DNA from: Thamnaconus septentrionalis | Taxonomy: Eukaryota; Chordata; Actinopteri; Tetraodontiformes; Monacanthidae | Assembly (NCBI GenBank): GCA_009823395.1 | Contig: CM020501.1 | Coordinates: forward strand, 27,464,361 to 27,528,360 | Reading direction: 5' to 3' | DNA length: 64,000 nt | Part shown: piece after piece, positions 1-19,125 of the stretch | Numbering within the stretch: position 1 is the first letter of the stretch | Layout of the letters: each line of letters opens with the position of its first letter | The notes under the pieces: model-generated | Told to the model about the DNA's origin: nothing | Seen by the model: the letters and a program-made list of their open reading frames with translations, nothing else | Database searches by the model: none | Made by a program: the position numbers and the translations under genes

Positions 1-477
1 ACCTCACTCCCTAGCTGCTGTAACAAAGGCTGACGTTCATTGCTCATGATATTACGCAAATTGCCACATTAGGAGATTATTGGAGATTATTAAAACCAAG
101 GGCGTGTACCCATCTAATGAACGGTGTTTCTAGGGACAAAACAAACTTCAGGAAACACACAATTTTGCCTCTAGAAGGTTTCCTCAATTACACCCAGTGT
201 CCACATTATGCTTGATCCTATATCTAGAAAATATGCAATGCAAAAACATTTCCATGCTCACCACGCTTGGATCGACGACTTTCTCCATGACCTGTTGGTA
301 AAATGCATTATTAAGAGTTAAAATAAAATCTCCATATAAAGGCAGGAAGATGGTTAAATACATGAATACATTTGTTTTTTAAAAACACAAAGTTTGGAGA
401 AAACTTCAATACTAGGCAAGGTACTTGCTAGCGTATGACAGAACTTTTGCTGCACATCATTCCCATTCATGGACCAT

Positions 478-575
478 CAAAGGTACAGTGCGTAAAATCC
501 TGCCATCGAGTGGTCAGATTTTAGATTGTAGCACTCACCCTTCCTCTCCCAAGCTTGCCAGTGAACTACAGAGGC
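478..575 (+). repeat. Dispersed repeat fragment, copy A
   Basis: This segment shares long runs with 59578-59675: both contain an AAAGGTA-AGTG-GTAAA opening, then GTGGTCAGATTTTAGATTG, then AGCTTGCCAGTG. The opening also resembles the terminal repeat of the TTAA-flanked element at 36054-36269. It is probably a piece of a dispersed non-autonomous DNA element. No complete terminal inverted repeat pair was found for this copy. Confidence 0.6.
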
Positions 576-1662
576 CTGTGCACACAAATCTGGATACCAC
601 ATCCACCTTTTTTTTCATTGGTTCATTTGAGGAGTGTTCACCCTTCATACAAAACTAATTTACATCTAATTATGGATAATATATAAATACCAACCAAACT
701 ACTTTTATTGTACTGCGTATACAATTTAATTAATATATTTACGGGTGGTATGGTAAGTTTTTACCAACATAAAATATGAAATACAAAACGGTTGCTTGTC
801 TTTCGACGAGGCCGTTGTCCATGGAGTACTGCCCTTCCTTTGCCCTTCAGATGGGAGGAGCTCCAGGAGCTGGTATTGAAATATCACTGAATGCACAAAC
901 GTGTTGTGGGTTATCTCGCTTCACGGTTCCACAACGGCAAAACCAAGTGTCGCAGGCAGCTGAGAAACTGCGGTTGTATCTTTTTTCAGCTGTGTAGTAG
1001 TATAACTGTCACAAGAGCATTCTTTGACCTTTTATTTTACAAAAAAAAGCAGATGATCACATAGGCTCTCTGTGAACATCTGCCTTCTGGCCAACAATGG
1101 ATTAACTCATGGCCAACCACTCTTACAGACCGCCACAGTGCACTTGTGTTTGCTGTAGTTCTTTTTTTTCTTCTTCCCCCACCTTAATTTAATCAAAAAA
1201 GTGTGATTCTGTTGAACTGAAGATTTTAAGCATCACCACCATGTTGTCTCTCCGCGGTAGCGTGAAAAAGGTTTGCAATCCTCTTTTGCAGTGACAGAAA
1301 CATAGAAACTTTAATGTAACATCTTAGATTACATGGTCACGGCATTTTGTTACGCAACGCTCCAACCAAATCAGACATTCCAAATGGGCTGACAGTGTGA
1401 AAGCAAAAAGAGTTGGGTCCCCTTTCTCTTGGTCCACTTTTTAGGCCCAGTTTAGGTGGGCCAAGTTCGCCTCTTTTAAAGATGACAATCTTTAAAAGAG
1501 ACTCTTTTCTGAGTCCATCAATTATCCACAGAAGTGTCTATGCTCACATTGAATGGAGTGTTGGCGGTTCAGGAAGAACAAATTCGCAGTCAATTAAAAA
1601 CAAAAAACACCCAGCATATATGCCGAAAAAGTTTTTGACTACCGCATTAATGGGCCCATAGA

Positions 1663-1817
1663 GCATGCGCAGTAGTGTCACTTCCCATCATGCCTCTGTA
1701 ACTCACATGATCTATTTGCCCGATCAGAACGATTCTGGAGAACATCACTTACAGACACATCAGGACGCAGCCAATCAGAACGAGCTGAGACACAGCACGT
1801 ACAACGTTGTGACGTCA
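1663..1817. promoter_or_regulatory. Promoter-like motif cluster, gene unknown
   Basis: Within 155 bases lie an NRF1-like GCATGCGCAG (1663-1672), a CACTTCC ETS-like site just after it (about 1679-1685), a CCAAT box (1771-1775) and a full palindromic CRE, TGACGTCA (1810-1817). Such clustering is typical of TATA-less vertebrate promoters. No gene start could be tied to it on either strand, so its role is inferred from motifs only. Confidence 0.35.
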
Positions 1818-3500
1818 TGCTGGGAATAACGACCAAAAGACCGTGATTGAAAAACCTACAATATAAAGATTTGCTAAGAATCGCGTTTCAAGTCACAGTT
1901 GTCCTGTCAGCCGTTTTAAAGGCATTTACTTTTGTATTGCGGTCTGTGGCAAAAATGCTTTTTGGTCCCATGGGATTTTTTTTTTGCTGCAGTACCTCGA
2001 GTGGCCACTGGAAAAATTGGTGCACCGCCATATTGCCAGTCTGGTAACCAGTTCTTATAATACATCCATGGTCCTGACTGGTGGTGAGCAAACAGAGGAT
2101 CACCGAGGATGCGAATCCCCCTTAGAGTAATTGGAACCTCAAGGGTTGCTACAGACAGGTGTGGCTCCACTCTATTGGGTGGGTACCATGTCAAGCTAAG
2201 TTGCGAAACCTGGACCGCAACAGCACATTTTGGCTTTGGCAAAAACATCCTATTTGTCGTCAGGGTTTGGGTGTGCCTCCGGTGGGTCCCATCAATCACC
2301 GCTTCCTAAAGGACTGAGCAAATAATATACAGCCTAGCGGATGCAATCTTTCCACACTGGTTTTAAAAGGGCAATTTTAACACCGCATGTCGCAACACAG
2401 CAATCACACTCCGGTGCGCAATCACACACATGATTTGCTCAGGCTTGTAGATTCACGAAGAAATGATGTCACATCCCACTGTGTTGGGAACGACAGCTTG
2501 ACTAGGGATCTAAAACAACCTTGACTGTTTTTTTTTCTGTCAGGCACCTGTTAGAAGAGACACTGAGGTAAGCCAACAAGACATTCACATTGCAGCTAAA
2601 CACCAATGTTTTGATTGTGATCTTGGCTGTTTTTATTTTGTCCACATTGCTCTTGGCCTTCACCTTCTTTGCCGAGCCTCATTGTGTCAAGCAATAATCT
2701 TTACATGGAAAATGTCTCCTTCTGCTAACGGCTACTTTTTTATTAATTAAAACCATAGCACAGGATGGGAATACCGTGACATCACATGAATCTCATTAAG
2801 AAACTTCACCAAAAAAAGTCCCTCAATTAGAAAGAAAGACACCATTTAGAGCTAAAGAAGTTGGAAAAGTGGTGTCAGACTCTGGGAGAACAAAAGAAGA
2901 CATTGATCAGCGGTCCACTGAAAGGCGGCGCAACTCTACCCGCAGTGAAGATCGTCTCAGCAGATTGGAAGTTCCAAACTACTCATTGAACAGCATTAAA
3001 ATGAACTCTGGAAGTTCCTAACCACATGATGCAAATATAAAAAATTCTGACCAACATGTCACATATCAAAGGCCCACTGTGCAATGTTCTTTAGCTTCTG
3101 TTGGGAATGAAGTACATCACTAACAAAATACAATTTATTTGTTAACCTTAGTTTGCCGATTGATGCCATGAAGGAAATCTACACATTGAGAACTTGATAC
3201 AGAACTGACAAAAGGGAGCTTCTCATTTCTCCTACTTGGAAAATGTTAATGTGTTAGGGTTCTGGAGATGGTGATGGAGATTTAAAAGGCTGGGATTAAC
3301 AGGTGTAGGCCAGTGCAAATCAAAGCATCTGGATAAACAACTGAAAAGTGGTCATGACACCAGGAAAGTAAGGCAATTTTCAGATTTGGATACGGGGCAT
3401 TGTATTGAGACCGTTATACCAGACTCTGATTCAAACCACACAAAAAGCTGCCAAGTACTACAATATTGGTTTATAGGTAAAATTGCAGTACTCGTCTTAC

Positions 3501-3564
3501 CTTTTGCTGTCACGGCCAAAGCCACCAGGAGAAACAAGAAAGCGACGCTGAAACCAAACTTCAT
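3501..3564 (-). CDS. Signal-peptide exon of an unrecognised small secreted protein (partial gene)
   Basis: The exon starts with ATG at 3564-3562 and encodes MKFGFSVAFLFLLVALAVTA-K, a textbook signal peptide: a short basic start, a long hydrophobic core and small residues before the likely cleavage site. It ends at a strong splice donor (AAAG then GTAAGA) after the first base of a codon. A phase-1 exit is usual for signal-peptide exons. A TATA-like sequence lies about 65 bases upstream of the ATG. I could not find the following exons at lower coordinates, so the family is unknown. It could be an apolipoprotein-, defensin- or CD99-like protein, or other secreted product; CD99 is a neighbour of DHRSX in mammals, but nothing here proves it. 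A pseudogene or isolated exon is also possible. Confidence 0.5.
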
Positions 3565-3627
3565 GTTGTCTGTCCGACTAATGGCACGAAAGCTGGTGCA
3601 GATGTCCTCGGCACCCGGAGCTCCTGG

Positions 3628-3636
3628 CTTATAAAA
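3628..3636. promoter_or_regulatory. TATA box between the signal-peptide exon and dhrsx
   Basis: The plus strand reads CTTATAAAA here. TATAAAA faces the plus strand, while the minus strand reads TTTTATAAG. Distance to the minus-strand ATG at 3564 is about 65 bases, which fits a TATA-driven minus-strand gene with a short leader. Orientation is ambiguous from sequence alone, and dhrsx, which starts 0.7 kb away, need not use it. Confidence 0.4.
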
Positions 3637-4356
3637 GACAAGATTGGGTGTGGCACCCTATTGCAAAAAGGTATGCTGTAAAAACATGCAATTACAGTAA
3701 GGCACCCTGGGGGAAAACATTATTGGGTGCAGTGGTTAATCCAAACTGAACATTCAGTGATGTAAGAATCCCTAAAAACAACAACAACTTTGTTCTGTCA
3801 TGTCTGTCAAGTGGCTACATATTTAAGTACTGTCTGTTCAGTTCAGCACATATCCACAAACCAATCTTCAAATGAACTCTAAACCAGAAAACTCAAAGTA
3901 GAATTTGTTGTTGTTTTTTTGTAAATTTGTAACACGTTGTTGTTTTTGTTGTTTGTTTATTCATATTGAAATTTCTGTGTCTTGCCTTAGTAACACCTTC
4001 TGCTTCTGTAAAAGCTATGTTATAAATGTACTCCCGAAGACCCGTTCTTCCTGCCGCTCTACAACTGTTAATTCACATTCAATTGCTCTGAGATAAAGTT
4101 AAGAACTAGCTCCTTTATTAATGTCGTCATATAATTTTTTGCACCAGAGAGTAATAATATTTCGGGCCGGGAATATTTATTGCGTGGAAAGTCCGTTTGA
4201 AGTCATCACATCGACCCCCCTTTATGACGCACTTTTCCTGAGGGCGGAACCTTAATCTGCCGCTACTAAAACTACGGCGCGGAGATTGCGACCCGGACTA
4301 TTTTCAGCGAAGCACACGGGCTCGGAACGGAAGCGCAGCAGGAGAAATCGAGAGCG

Positions 4357-12868
<8,512 letters not shown>

Positions 12869-15286
12869 AGGGCCTCCTCGCGAGGCGCACAACCAACCGT
12901 GACCACACTTTGCTTTGTCGACATTCCGAAACATCTACAGCGTTCACTTCGCCCACCGTGCCAGCTGTGCCAAGTGAGTGGCAATTATTGTGCATGAAGC
13001 ACTTTTAAATCCAACTTCACACGATTCTTCTCTCCAGTTTGATGATTATATTGATCCATATACTGTTGTGAATTTCAAGAAAGAAAGAAGGAAAGTTTCT
13101 AATTCTAGAAAAGCCCTTTTTAAGAAAAACAAAACACCTGTTACATATTACTACAAATGATTGCACGTCAACTAACTAAGTGCCTCACTGGTATGCTAAG
13201 CTGCTAAGCTTGCAAACGTACCAGAATGCCATTTGCCTGCTACCCAGTTGCAGTTATTGTACTAGTGAACTATGCAAAAAGAAAAAGAGCTTAATAGAGA
13301 GAACCAAAAAGATGTCATAAAAGCATCTGTGATTGCAGCTAATTCCATTTTTAGATTATTGAAATTTACCTCAGCCTTAAATCGACTGAATCGCCGCTGC
13401 GGGGCCGATCTAGCAGACTGAAATTTAGATTGTGCAAGTCATTTATGTTTGTGCGACATTACAAGTTGGCGCCTCTTGCCGCTTTCTTTCAAAGTTGCCA
13501 CGCAGAGTTTGTACAGAAATCCTTAGCACTGACCACTTTTTTCATGTCCTGTGAAACAACACGGTCATCCGTCCAATGTTTCTTCTTCTTTTATCTTTCA
13601 AATATCCAAAGTACAAAACTTACAGAATTACTCACAAGTTTGATTTTTAGTGTAAATCAAAAATAAGTCTTACTAAGTGCCAAGTGTCGGACGTGCGAGA
13701 ATGTATTCAAAAATGCTCAGCGTGGTGCTGTGAACAAACGGGGGGAAAAAAAATCATGTTTATCATTATCTGTTTGTGCAATCTACTTAAAAAATGATGA
13801 TAATCCTAAATAAGTAAAAAAGGAACTTTTTTATTTTTTTAACCGACAATCTGAATCACAACTGTGCTACGCATCAACTGAGTAGAGAATTTTGGGTAAC
13901 ATTTTAGATTAAGTGCACGCTTGTAGCTGTTCCAAACATTTTTGTCACTTGATTTGTAAGCAACTCCCTAATGGCCGTACATACACAATAACATATCAAG
14001 CAACAAATGGAAATTACTCACCAGTATGTACTGATGGTGGTATAGTGCTTCGTAAACATTTTGTTTACTAAAACTTTGCCAATTGCTAAATGTGTAGTTA
14101 TTGTAAAGTGTTAGCAAACTATGTGACATTCCTATTGAAACATCAACTCCGATGACTGCCACGATGACCATGGCCTTCATTTTTCAACCAGTATTAGTAT
14201 TTGATTGTATGAATTTACACTGATGCCAACGTGATATCGTGTGCACATGTGCGTATATCTCAACTGATATGAAAATGATAATAAAAAGTGAAAATATAAC
14301 AAAAATCAACTGGCCTACTTAAGCCTCTTTCTTCTTTGTTTGTTCATTTGGATCGATGATCTGCAACAACATTGGTTTCTGTGCATGATTTTTGCAGTGT
14401 CAGATTTAAATATAAAATTATTTTTTAAATCAAGGAATAATTTCCATGAAGTAAATGAGCTATCGTCTCCTGAGACAGAAGGATGCAAACATTTAACGGG
14501 GTATTTGATTAGAATTATCATTAAACACAATCAGACATCAGTAGTCGCGCACCAATAGTTACATTTGCAAGGTACACTTGTGGAATAAAGTAAATTTGAA
14601 ATTTTGCTACGTGATTTATCATGGAAAAAAACATTCCAAAAAATGTTTTTTTGCTACTATTTCAAAACGTAAGTTTTAACATCAAGGAATACACAAGTCA
14701 TTATCCATTTTGGTCTATCTTGTCCATTTTAGGCTACTTTAAGGAACCAAGAGAAGATTATCCTCTGGCCAATTTGACCAATATTCCATTTTTTAACTTT
14801 GCCAAAATGGCTTCAAAATTAAAAGAAGTGGTTAATGCCTTTGTGGGTAAAATGACATTTAGCATCTGGCATCTCCAACAGAGAGGTACTTGTGGTGCAG
14901 GATAGTTCTTGACCAGGGTCTGGCCTCAGAGTCACTTAACAACCTTGGAGGAGCTGTGACTGATGGAACCTTTTTTCGGGCGAGCTCGTGCACATCCCTC
15001 GTATAAATTTAACTCATACTTGCAAAACGTTCCCTCACATTAGACATGTTTAACCTTTTGTTATGTGAAACCGTTTTTGATTCGGAAAAGGTCAACCCAA
15101 CTTTTTTTTACTTTTGAGGTTGGCAGAGGATCTGGAAAATAATCAATTAAGGTCTCTATGTACAGTGGCCACAGATCAGAGGAAGATAAAAAGTTGCTCT
15201 GACACAGCCCGAGCAATCAATTTCACAACGGCTCTTAAAAGAACATGACAATTGTAACCCCAAATGTCAATATGCTGGGATTTTGA

Positions 15287-15979
15287 AGGGATAGTTAAAT
15301 TTTTTGTGGGCAAATTTGCCTTTTGCCGTGCTTCTTTGAAGCCATTTTTATTTTAAAGAATGAAGTGATTTTCTTAATAGAGAAAAGGGGCACTTGCATT
15401 GTATCTTAAGGTATGTCTTTCGTAATAACAGAGTTTAAAGGGACAGTTCAACATTTTTGGCAAACTGGCCATAAGAGCCATAGCAGTGCCTGTTTTTTCG
15501 CAAACCCTTCGATTTGGGGGGCAACTTTCTTGAGGAAATCACTGGGCAGAGTGACACAGTGCGACCTCAGGCAGTGCCATAGTTACTTGGTTTTTGCCTC
15601 AAATAAATAAGGCTGTGTGCCTTGGTGAGTGAAGACATAATCACCATCCACCACAAAGTCTGCCGTGATCCGCCATCAGCTTCTTCTCAACACGCGTGTT
15701 GTTTCGATGACAGAAGAGGCTTGCACTGATCATCGGAACATCACCCTCAACTTGCCAAAATGTTGAACTATCCCTTTAAACACTGTCATTATCAAACAGA
15801 TACCGTCATTACAGGTCTCCCGTCCATTAAGAAAGGGAGACCTGTAGCATTCACCTCCAGTTCCTCAGATCTAAAAGAAAACAGCCACTTAAATTCAGGA
15901 GAATGAACCTACTCATACGCCTGCAGGGATTGGGAAGAAAGGCAATAGGCAAATTTGCCAAAATGTTGAACAACCCCTA
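15287..15979. mobile_element. Outer MITE-like element with inverted termini
   Basis: The left end (AGGGATAGTTAAATTTT, then GGCAAATTTGCC) is matched in inverse by the right end (GGCAAATTTGCC, AAAATGTTGAACAACCCCT). The inner element 15435-15779 has nearly the same termini, so this looks like one family member inserted into another. No coding sequence lies inside. Borders are approximate. Confidence 0.6.
15435..15779. mobile_element. Inner MITE with ~28-bp inverted repeats and flanking TTAA
   Basis: The left end reads TTAA then AGGGACAGTTCAACATTTTT, and the right end is its inverse (AAAATGTTGAACTATCCCT then TTAA). The match extends over a further GGCAAA. TTAA on both sides fits a piggyBac-type target-site duplication. 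It has no coding capacity, so mobilisation would have needed transposase from elsewhere. Confidence 0.75.
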
Positions 15980-16829
15980 AAATGCTTTCATCTGAACTGT
16001 AGAAACCTAGAAATTTTTACAATTTCTACAATCTGTAGAAAATTTTGCTTAAAATTTGGTCTACTCCGATCAGAGAGGTAATGAAGAAGTAACTCTGTTA
16101 CACATTGCCATTATGTCAATAAACCTTCGCGGGTCCCCCGGCTAAGAACCTTAACACAGCATGACATGGAAAAGCTTGCAGAGCGGCTAAAGCCCTGGAA
16201 TGAGGCGATGTGTTTAGGATTAAATTGGGCCATCGCTGCGTCAGTTGCAGTCACAGTCCTGGCCTGTGGGATTTTCAGGCAGTGGTGCAACAATTTGCTC
16301 CAAAAAAAAGTTCCTGAATAATAAACGGTGTGATTTATTTTTGTAGTTTGACCCATGACCATACGAGATAGTCTTATTAAAAAAAAAAAAAAAAAAAAAC
16401 TTGAAGCTTGATTGGATTGCACATTATTTTACAGTAAAACCAGATTAGCACATCCAGACAGTTTTTTTTTTTAAAAAATATTGTTGCACATCCCAAGGGC
16501 TGAAGATCAAGAATTTTAAGGGCAGTATCACAAACAACTTCGCCTCTGCCGTTTCTTTGGCTCATTTGACCTCGACGAACGCTGTGACATACTGTCCTCT
16601 AGTGGCAAATCGCTGATAGGATTTTGAAAAGTGCACAAAGTGGCAGTAAATTCACAGAACGCAAAAATTCTCTTGACGTGATCCTATCCTCCCTTCCACC
16701 CCTGTGGCATAAAAGAAGTCGCGCTTGTTGCCCAAACAATGAGTCTGACGCAAATCTGGGGCAAACCTTGAAAATGACTGTGCTTTTTCACAACAAAGAA
16801 CAGAAATCAATGCAATTTAATCAATGAAA

Positions 16830-16835
16830 TTTATT
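16830..16835 (-). promoter_or_regulatory. Probable poly(A) signal of sowahc
   Basis: The minus strand reads AATAAA here, about 570 bases after the sowahc stop codon. A nearer ATTAAA variant lies at about 17176-17181. Which one is used cannot be told from sequence. Confidence 0.4.
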
Positions 16836-16997
16836 AGGCAGAAGGTATTAGAAAGTAGTAGCTATAAGGTAGCATAGAAGGGTGAGGTAACTGTGCGTGT
16901 TTCTTTGGTGGAAAATACTAAATATTGACCAGATGATCTCAGGGATTGGGTCAAATGTCAACAACAAAAAACGATGTGGACCTCGAGCTGTGTGCAC

Positions 16998-16999
<2 letters not shown>

Positions 17000-17045
<46 letters not shown>
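17000..17045. repeat. (AC)n microsatellite
   Basis: About 46 bases of AC dinucleotide repeat lie downstream of sowahc, probably inside its 3'UTR. Confidence 0.95.
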
Positions 17046-17049
<4 letters not shown>

Positions 17050-17403
17050 CTACAAATGAAGCTAGTTAGAAGCGGACCTGAGGACAATTTTTAATTTCCA
17101 ATATTTTCAAAAAAGAGGACAACACACTTATATGGATGGACAAAAGAGCTGCCAAGATTAGTTTTTTTTCCCCCTCTTTAATAACTCCAGAAGTCTACTA
17201 TAATATGTTGTTCAATCAAAGCAATAATAAGAATTAAAAAAATTGTGCAAAACCAAATGACAAACCCCGTCAAAAAGTAAAAAAAAAAAAAAATATATAT
17301 AAACGTTAAGTGAAGTGAAGCACAGGCCCTTCTTGTTTGGTCAAGATGTTTCAAATGTAGAGCCACTCGCTTGTATCCCAAGTTTCCGCGCACTCCTTCC
17401 GAC

Positions 17404-19125
17404 TCAGCCGAAGAAATAAGTCTTGGGACGAGATTTCAACAAGCCCTTCGGGGACTCCTCGAGTTCCTCCGCATCGCGGAACGTTGTGCTGTGTATGATC
17501 TGCGACGTCCTCAGGCGAAGCCTCTCCAGTTTGGAGTTAACCCTGCCTAACGAGGACTTCCTCCTGACAGGTTTCTCCCGGACCACAGGGCCGCTGGGGT
17601 CACCGGGATCCCCAGGGACGAGGAGTCTCAGGGACCTCAAGTTGAGTTGGAGGACCTTGGGGAACCTCCGCCGGCCTCCGTCGGTGCAGTCTCGGTTCTC
17701 GTTGCACTCGTACGCTCCGATGATGTCCCGCATGTCCAAGCTGACGTCGTCGGTGAGGTACTGGCAGGCCTTCTTGCCGCTGTAGTCACGGATCTCTACG
17801 TCGGCGTTGTACGCGCCCACCAGGAGCTTCACCACCTCCATGTGGCCGTGCATGGCGGCCACGTGGAGTGGCGTGTAGCCAGCGTTGGACCGGACGTCGA
17901 CGCTGACGCCAATGGCGTGCTGCTTGGCAAAGTTGATCACAAGGGCCAGCAGTTCTGCCTTGCCGTGCTTGGCCGCCCAGTGGAGGCAGGTGAAACCGGT
18001 GATGAAGTCCTTCCTTAGGACAAGGCCGGGCTCCGCCTCGAGGAGGCGTTGCAGGCTGGCCCACTCCCCGTCCGATGCGCACATCATCCACTCATGCTCC
18101 AGCGGGTCCAGGGTGACCACAGCCCTGTCCTCGTCCAAGTTGGACGAGACCAGGGAGACCGAGTCGCTGTCGCTCCTCGAAGAGAGGCAGATGGAGTTGC
18201 GGAGTACCAGGCTTCGCCTCACCTGGGGGGACGAGTTCATCATGACCTCAATGAAGTGCCTGCGGCTGCCCTTCGGCGAGCCGGTGCCTTCGCTGCCAGA
18301 CAAGCTGCCGGCTTCCAGGAGCCCATCGTCCTCGTCTTGGTGGGACCCTGCCTGGCGTCTGGTCACCTGTGCCGGGTACTCCGGGGTTCCAGGTGCAAGA
18401 CGTTCAGTCTCAACCTGCCCATCCCTGCCGAGCGCCCCAGTGAGTGTGTATACCTGTCCTGTAGGACCAGTTTGAGCAGGCCCCGGCAGGATAAACATGG
18501 GATCCTCAATGGGGAGCGGCGAAGGCTCAATCACAGCGATTTCCGGTACGCCGGGAGCTTTGGGGACCTTCCTCGACCCCCTAGCGTCGCCCCGGAAACT
18601 CTGCCTGTTGCCCATCTCGCGTATATCGCCGACGAGCCGGCCGCGACGGCAGCACTCGCTCTCGCCGCCTGCGTTTTCCGGAAAAGCACTCCCGAGTGTG
18701 AAAACATGCGGAAACCGTACCTGGTTGTCATTTCCGTAACCTGAGCCAGGTGCCGCTCCGACTTCCCACTGCTTGTCGCGTGCCTCCTCCTTGCCGCCTT
18801 CCCCGCGAGGACACTCTCGACTCGCTGCCCGTTCTGGGTCCACTCCGGTCCAGCTGCGCCCGCCCTCCTCCTCCTCCTCCTCCTCCTCTTCGCGGAACTT
18901 TTTCCGCAGGCAAACGTACTTGACGCCGCTCTCCGCTCGCACGAGCGCGACGCCGTCCACGTAGCCTTTGAATGCGGCGCGGGCGGCCGCCTTCTCCTCG
19001 CGGCCCTCGGGGAAAGCGGCGCTAAAGTATGCAATTAAGTCCGCGCGTTTCACCTTGCCGCCGCTCTCGCGAAGGTAGTGCAGTATCGTCTCTCGGGTCA
19101 CGTCAAAGTGACGATCGGTCGCCAT
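17404..19125 (-). CDS. sowahc: Sosondowah ankyrin repeat domain family member (SOWAHC-like)
   Basis: Single-exon gene of 573 aa, as vertebrate SOWAH genes commonly are. Residues 1-75 form the SOWAH (winged-helix-like) domain, beginning at TRETILHYLRESGGKVKRAD and ending in GVKYVCLRKKF. Next comes an acidic run of glutamates (about 79-87), encoded by a TCC/CTC triplet repeat, and a long low-complexity linker rich in G, P and S. Ankyrin repeats follow: GFTCLHWAAKHG at about 377-388 and GYTPLHVAAMHGH at about 416-428, then RDYSGKKACQYL. The basic tail ends SRPKTYFFG; the human SOWAHC tail as I recall it is RPKSNVFG. The C-terminal half matches SOWAHC better than SOWAHA in my recollection, but paralogue choice is not certain. 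The molecular role is poorly known; ankyrin repeats suggest protein binding. It is in tandem with cep70 on the same strand. Confidence 0.88.
   Translation of the reverse strand: MATDRHFDVTRETILHYLRESGGKVKRADLIAYFSAAFPEGREEKAAARAAFKGYVDGVALVRAESGVKYVCLRKKFREEEEEEEEEGGRSWTGVDPERAASRECPRGEGGKEEARDKQWEVGAAPGSGYGNDNQVRFPHVFTLGSAFPENAGGESECCRRGRLVGDIREMGNRQSFRGDARGSRKVPKAPGVPEIAVIEPSPLPIEDPMFILPGPAQTGPTGQVYTLTGALGRDGQVETERLAPGTPEYPAQVTRRQAGSHQDEDDGLLEAGSLSGSEGTGSPKGSRRHFIEVMMNSSPQVRRSLVLRNSICLSSRSDSDSVSLVSSNLDEDRAVVTLDPLEHEWMMCASDGEWASLQRLLEAEPGLVLRKDFITGFTCLHWAAKHGKAELLALVINFAKQHAIGVSVDVRSNAGYTPLHVAAMHGHMEVVKLLVGAYNADVEIRDYSGKKACQYLTDDVSLDMRDIIGAYECNENRDCTDGGRRRFPKVLQLNLRSLRLLVPGDPGDPSGPVVREKPVRRKSSLGRVNSKLERLRLRTSQIIHSTTFRDAEELEESPKGLLKSRPKTYFFG

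Larger units (their letters stand above)
1..3350. other. Stretch without a recognisable gene (upstream flank)
   Basis: No exon could be assigned on either strand. The longest open frame, on the minus strand at 1916-2299, gives 127 residues that I do not recognise; the opposite strand is also partly open and no splice sites make sense of it. Notable contents are a repeat fragment at 478-575 that recurs near 59.6 kb, a perfect hairpin at 1471-1500 and a promoter-like motif cluster at 1663-1817, described separately. Introns of the minus-strand secreted-protein gene that starts at 3564 probably run through part of this stretch. Confidence 0.5.
12869..17403. other. Intergenic region between dhrsx and sowahc (convergent genes)
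   Basis: It holds the dhrsx 3'UTR, whose end was not fixed (candidate AATAAA signals near 14279 and 14584), the nested MITE-like elements at 15287-15979, a poly(A) run at 16380-16400, the (AC)n repeat at 17000-17045 and the probable sowahc poly(A) signal at 16830-16835. No further exon was recognised. Confidence 0.6.

Noticed and set aside
1916..2299. 127-codon minus-strand ORF
   Set aside because: No recognised domain, no splice context, and the opposite strand is also partly open. A transposon fragment is possible, but I could not support it.
17423..19034. Several antisense and out-of-frame ORFs of 60-231 codons over sowahc
   Set aside because: Shadows of the GC-rich sowahc coding sequence; none has a domain, and the sowahc frame itself is clearly the real one.
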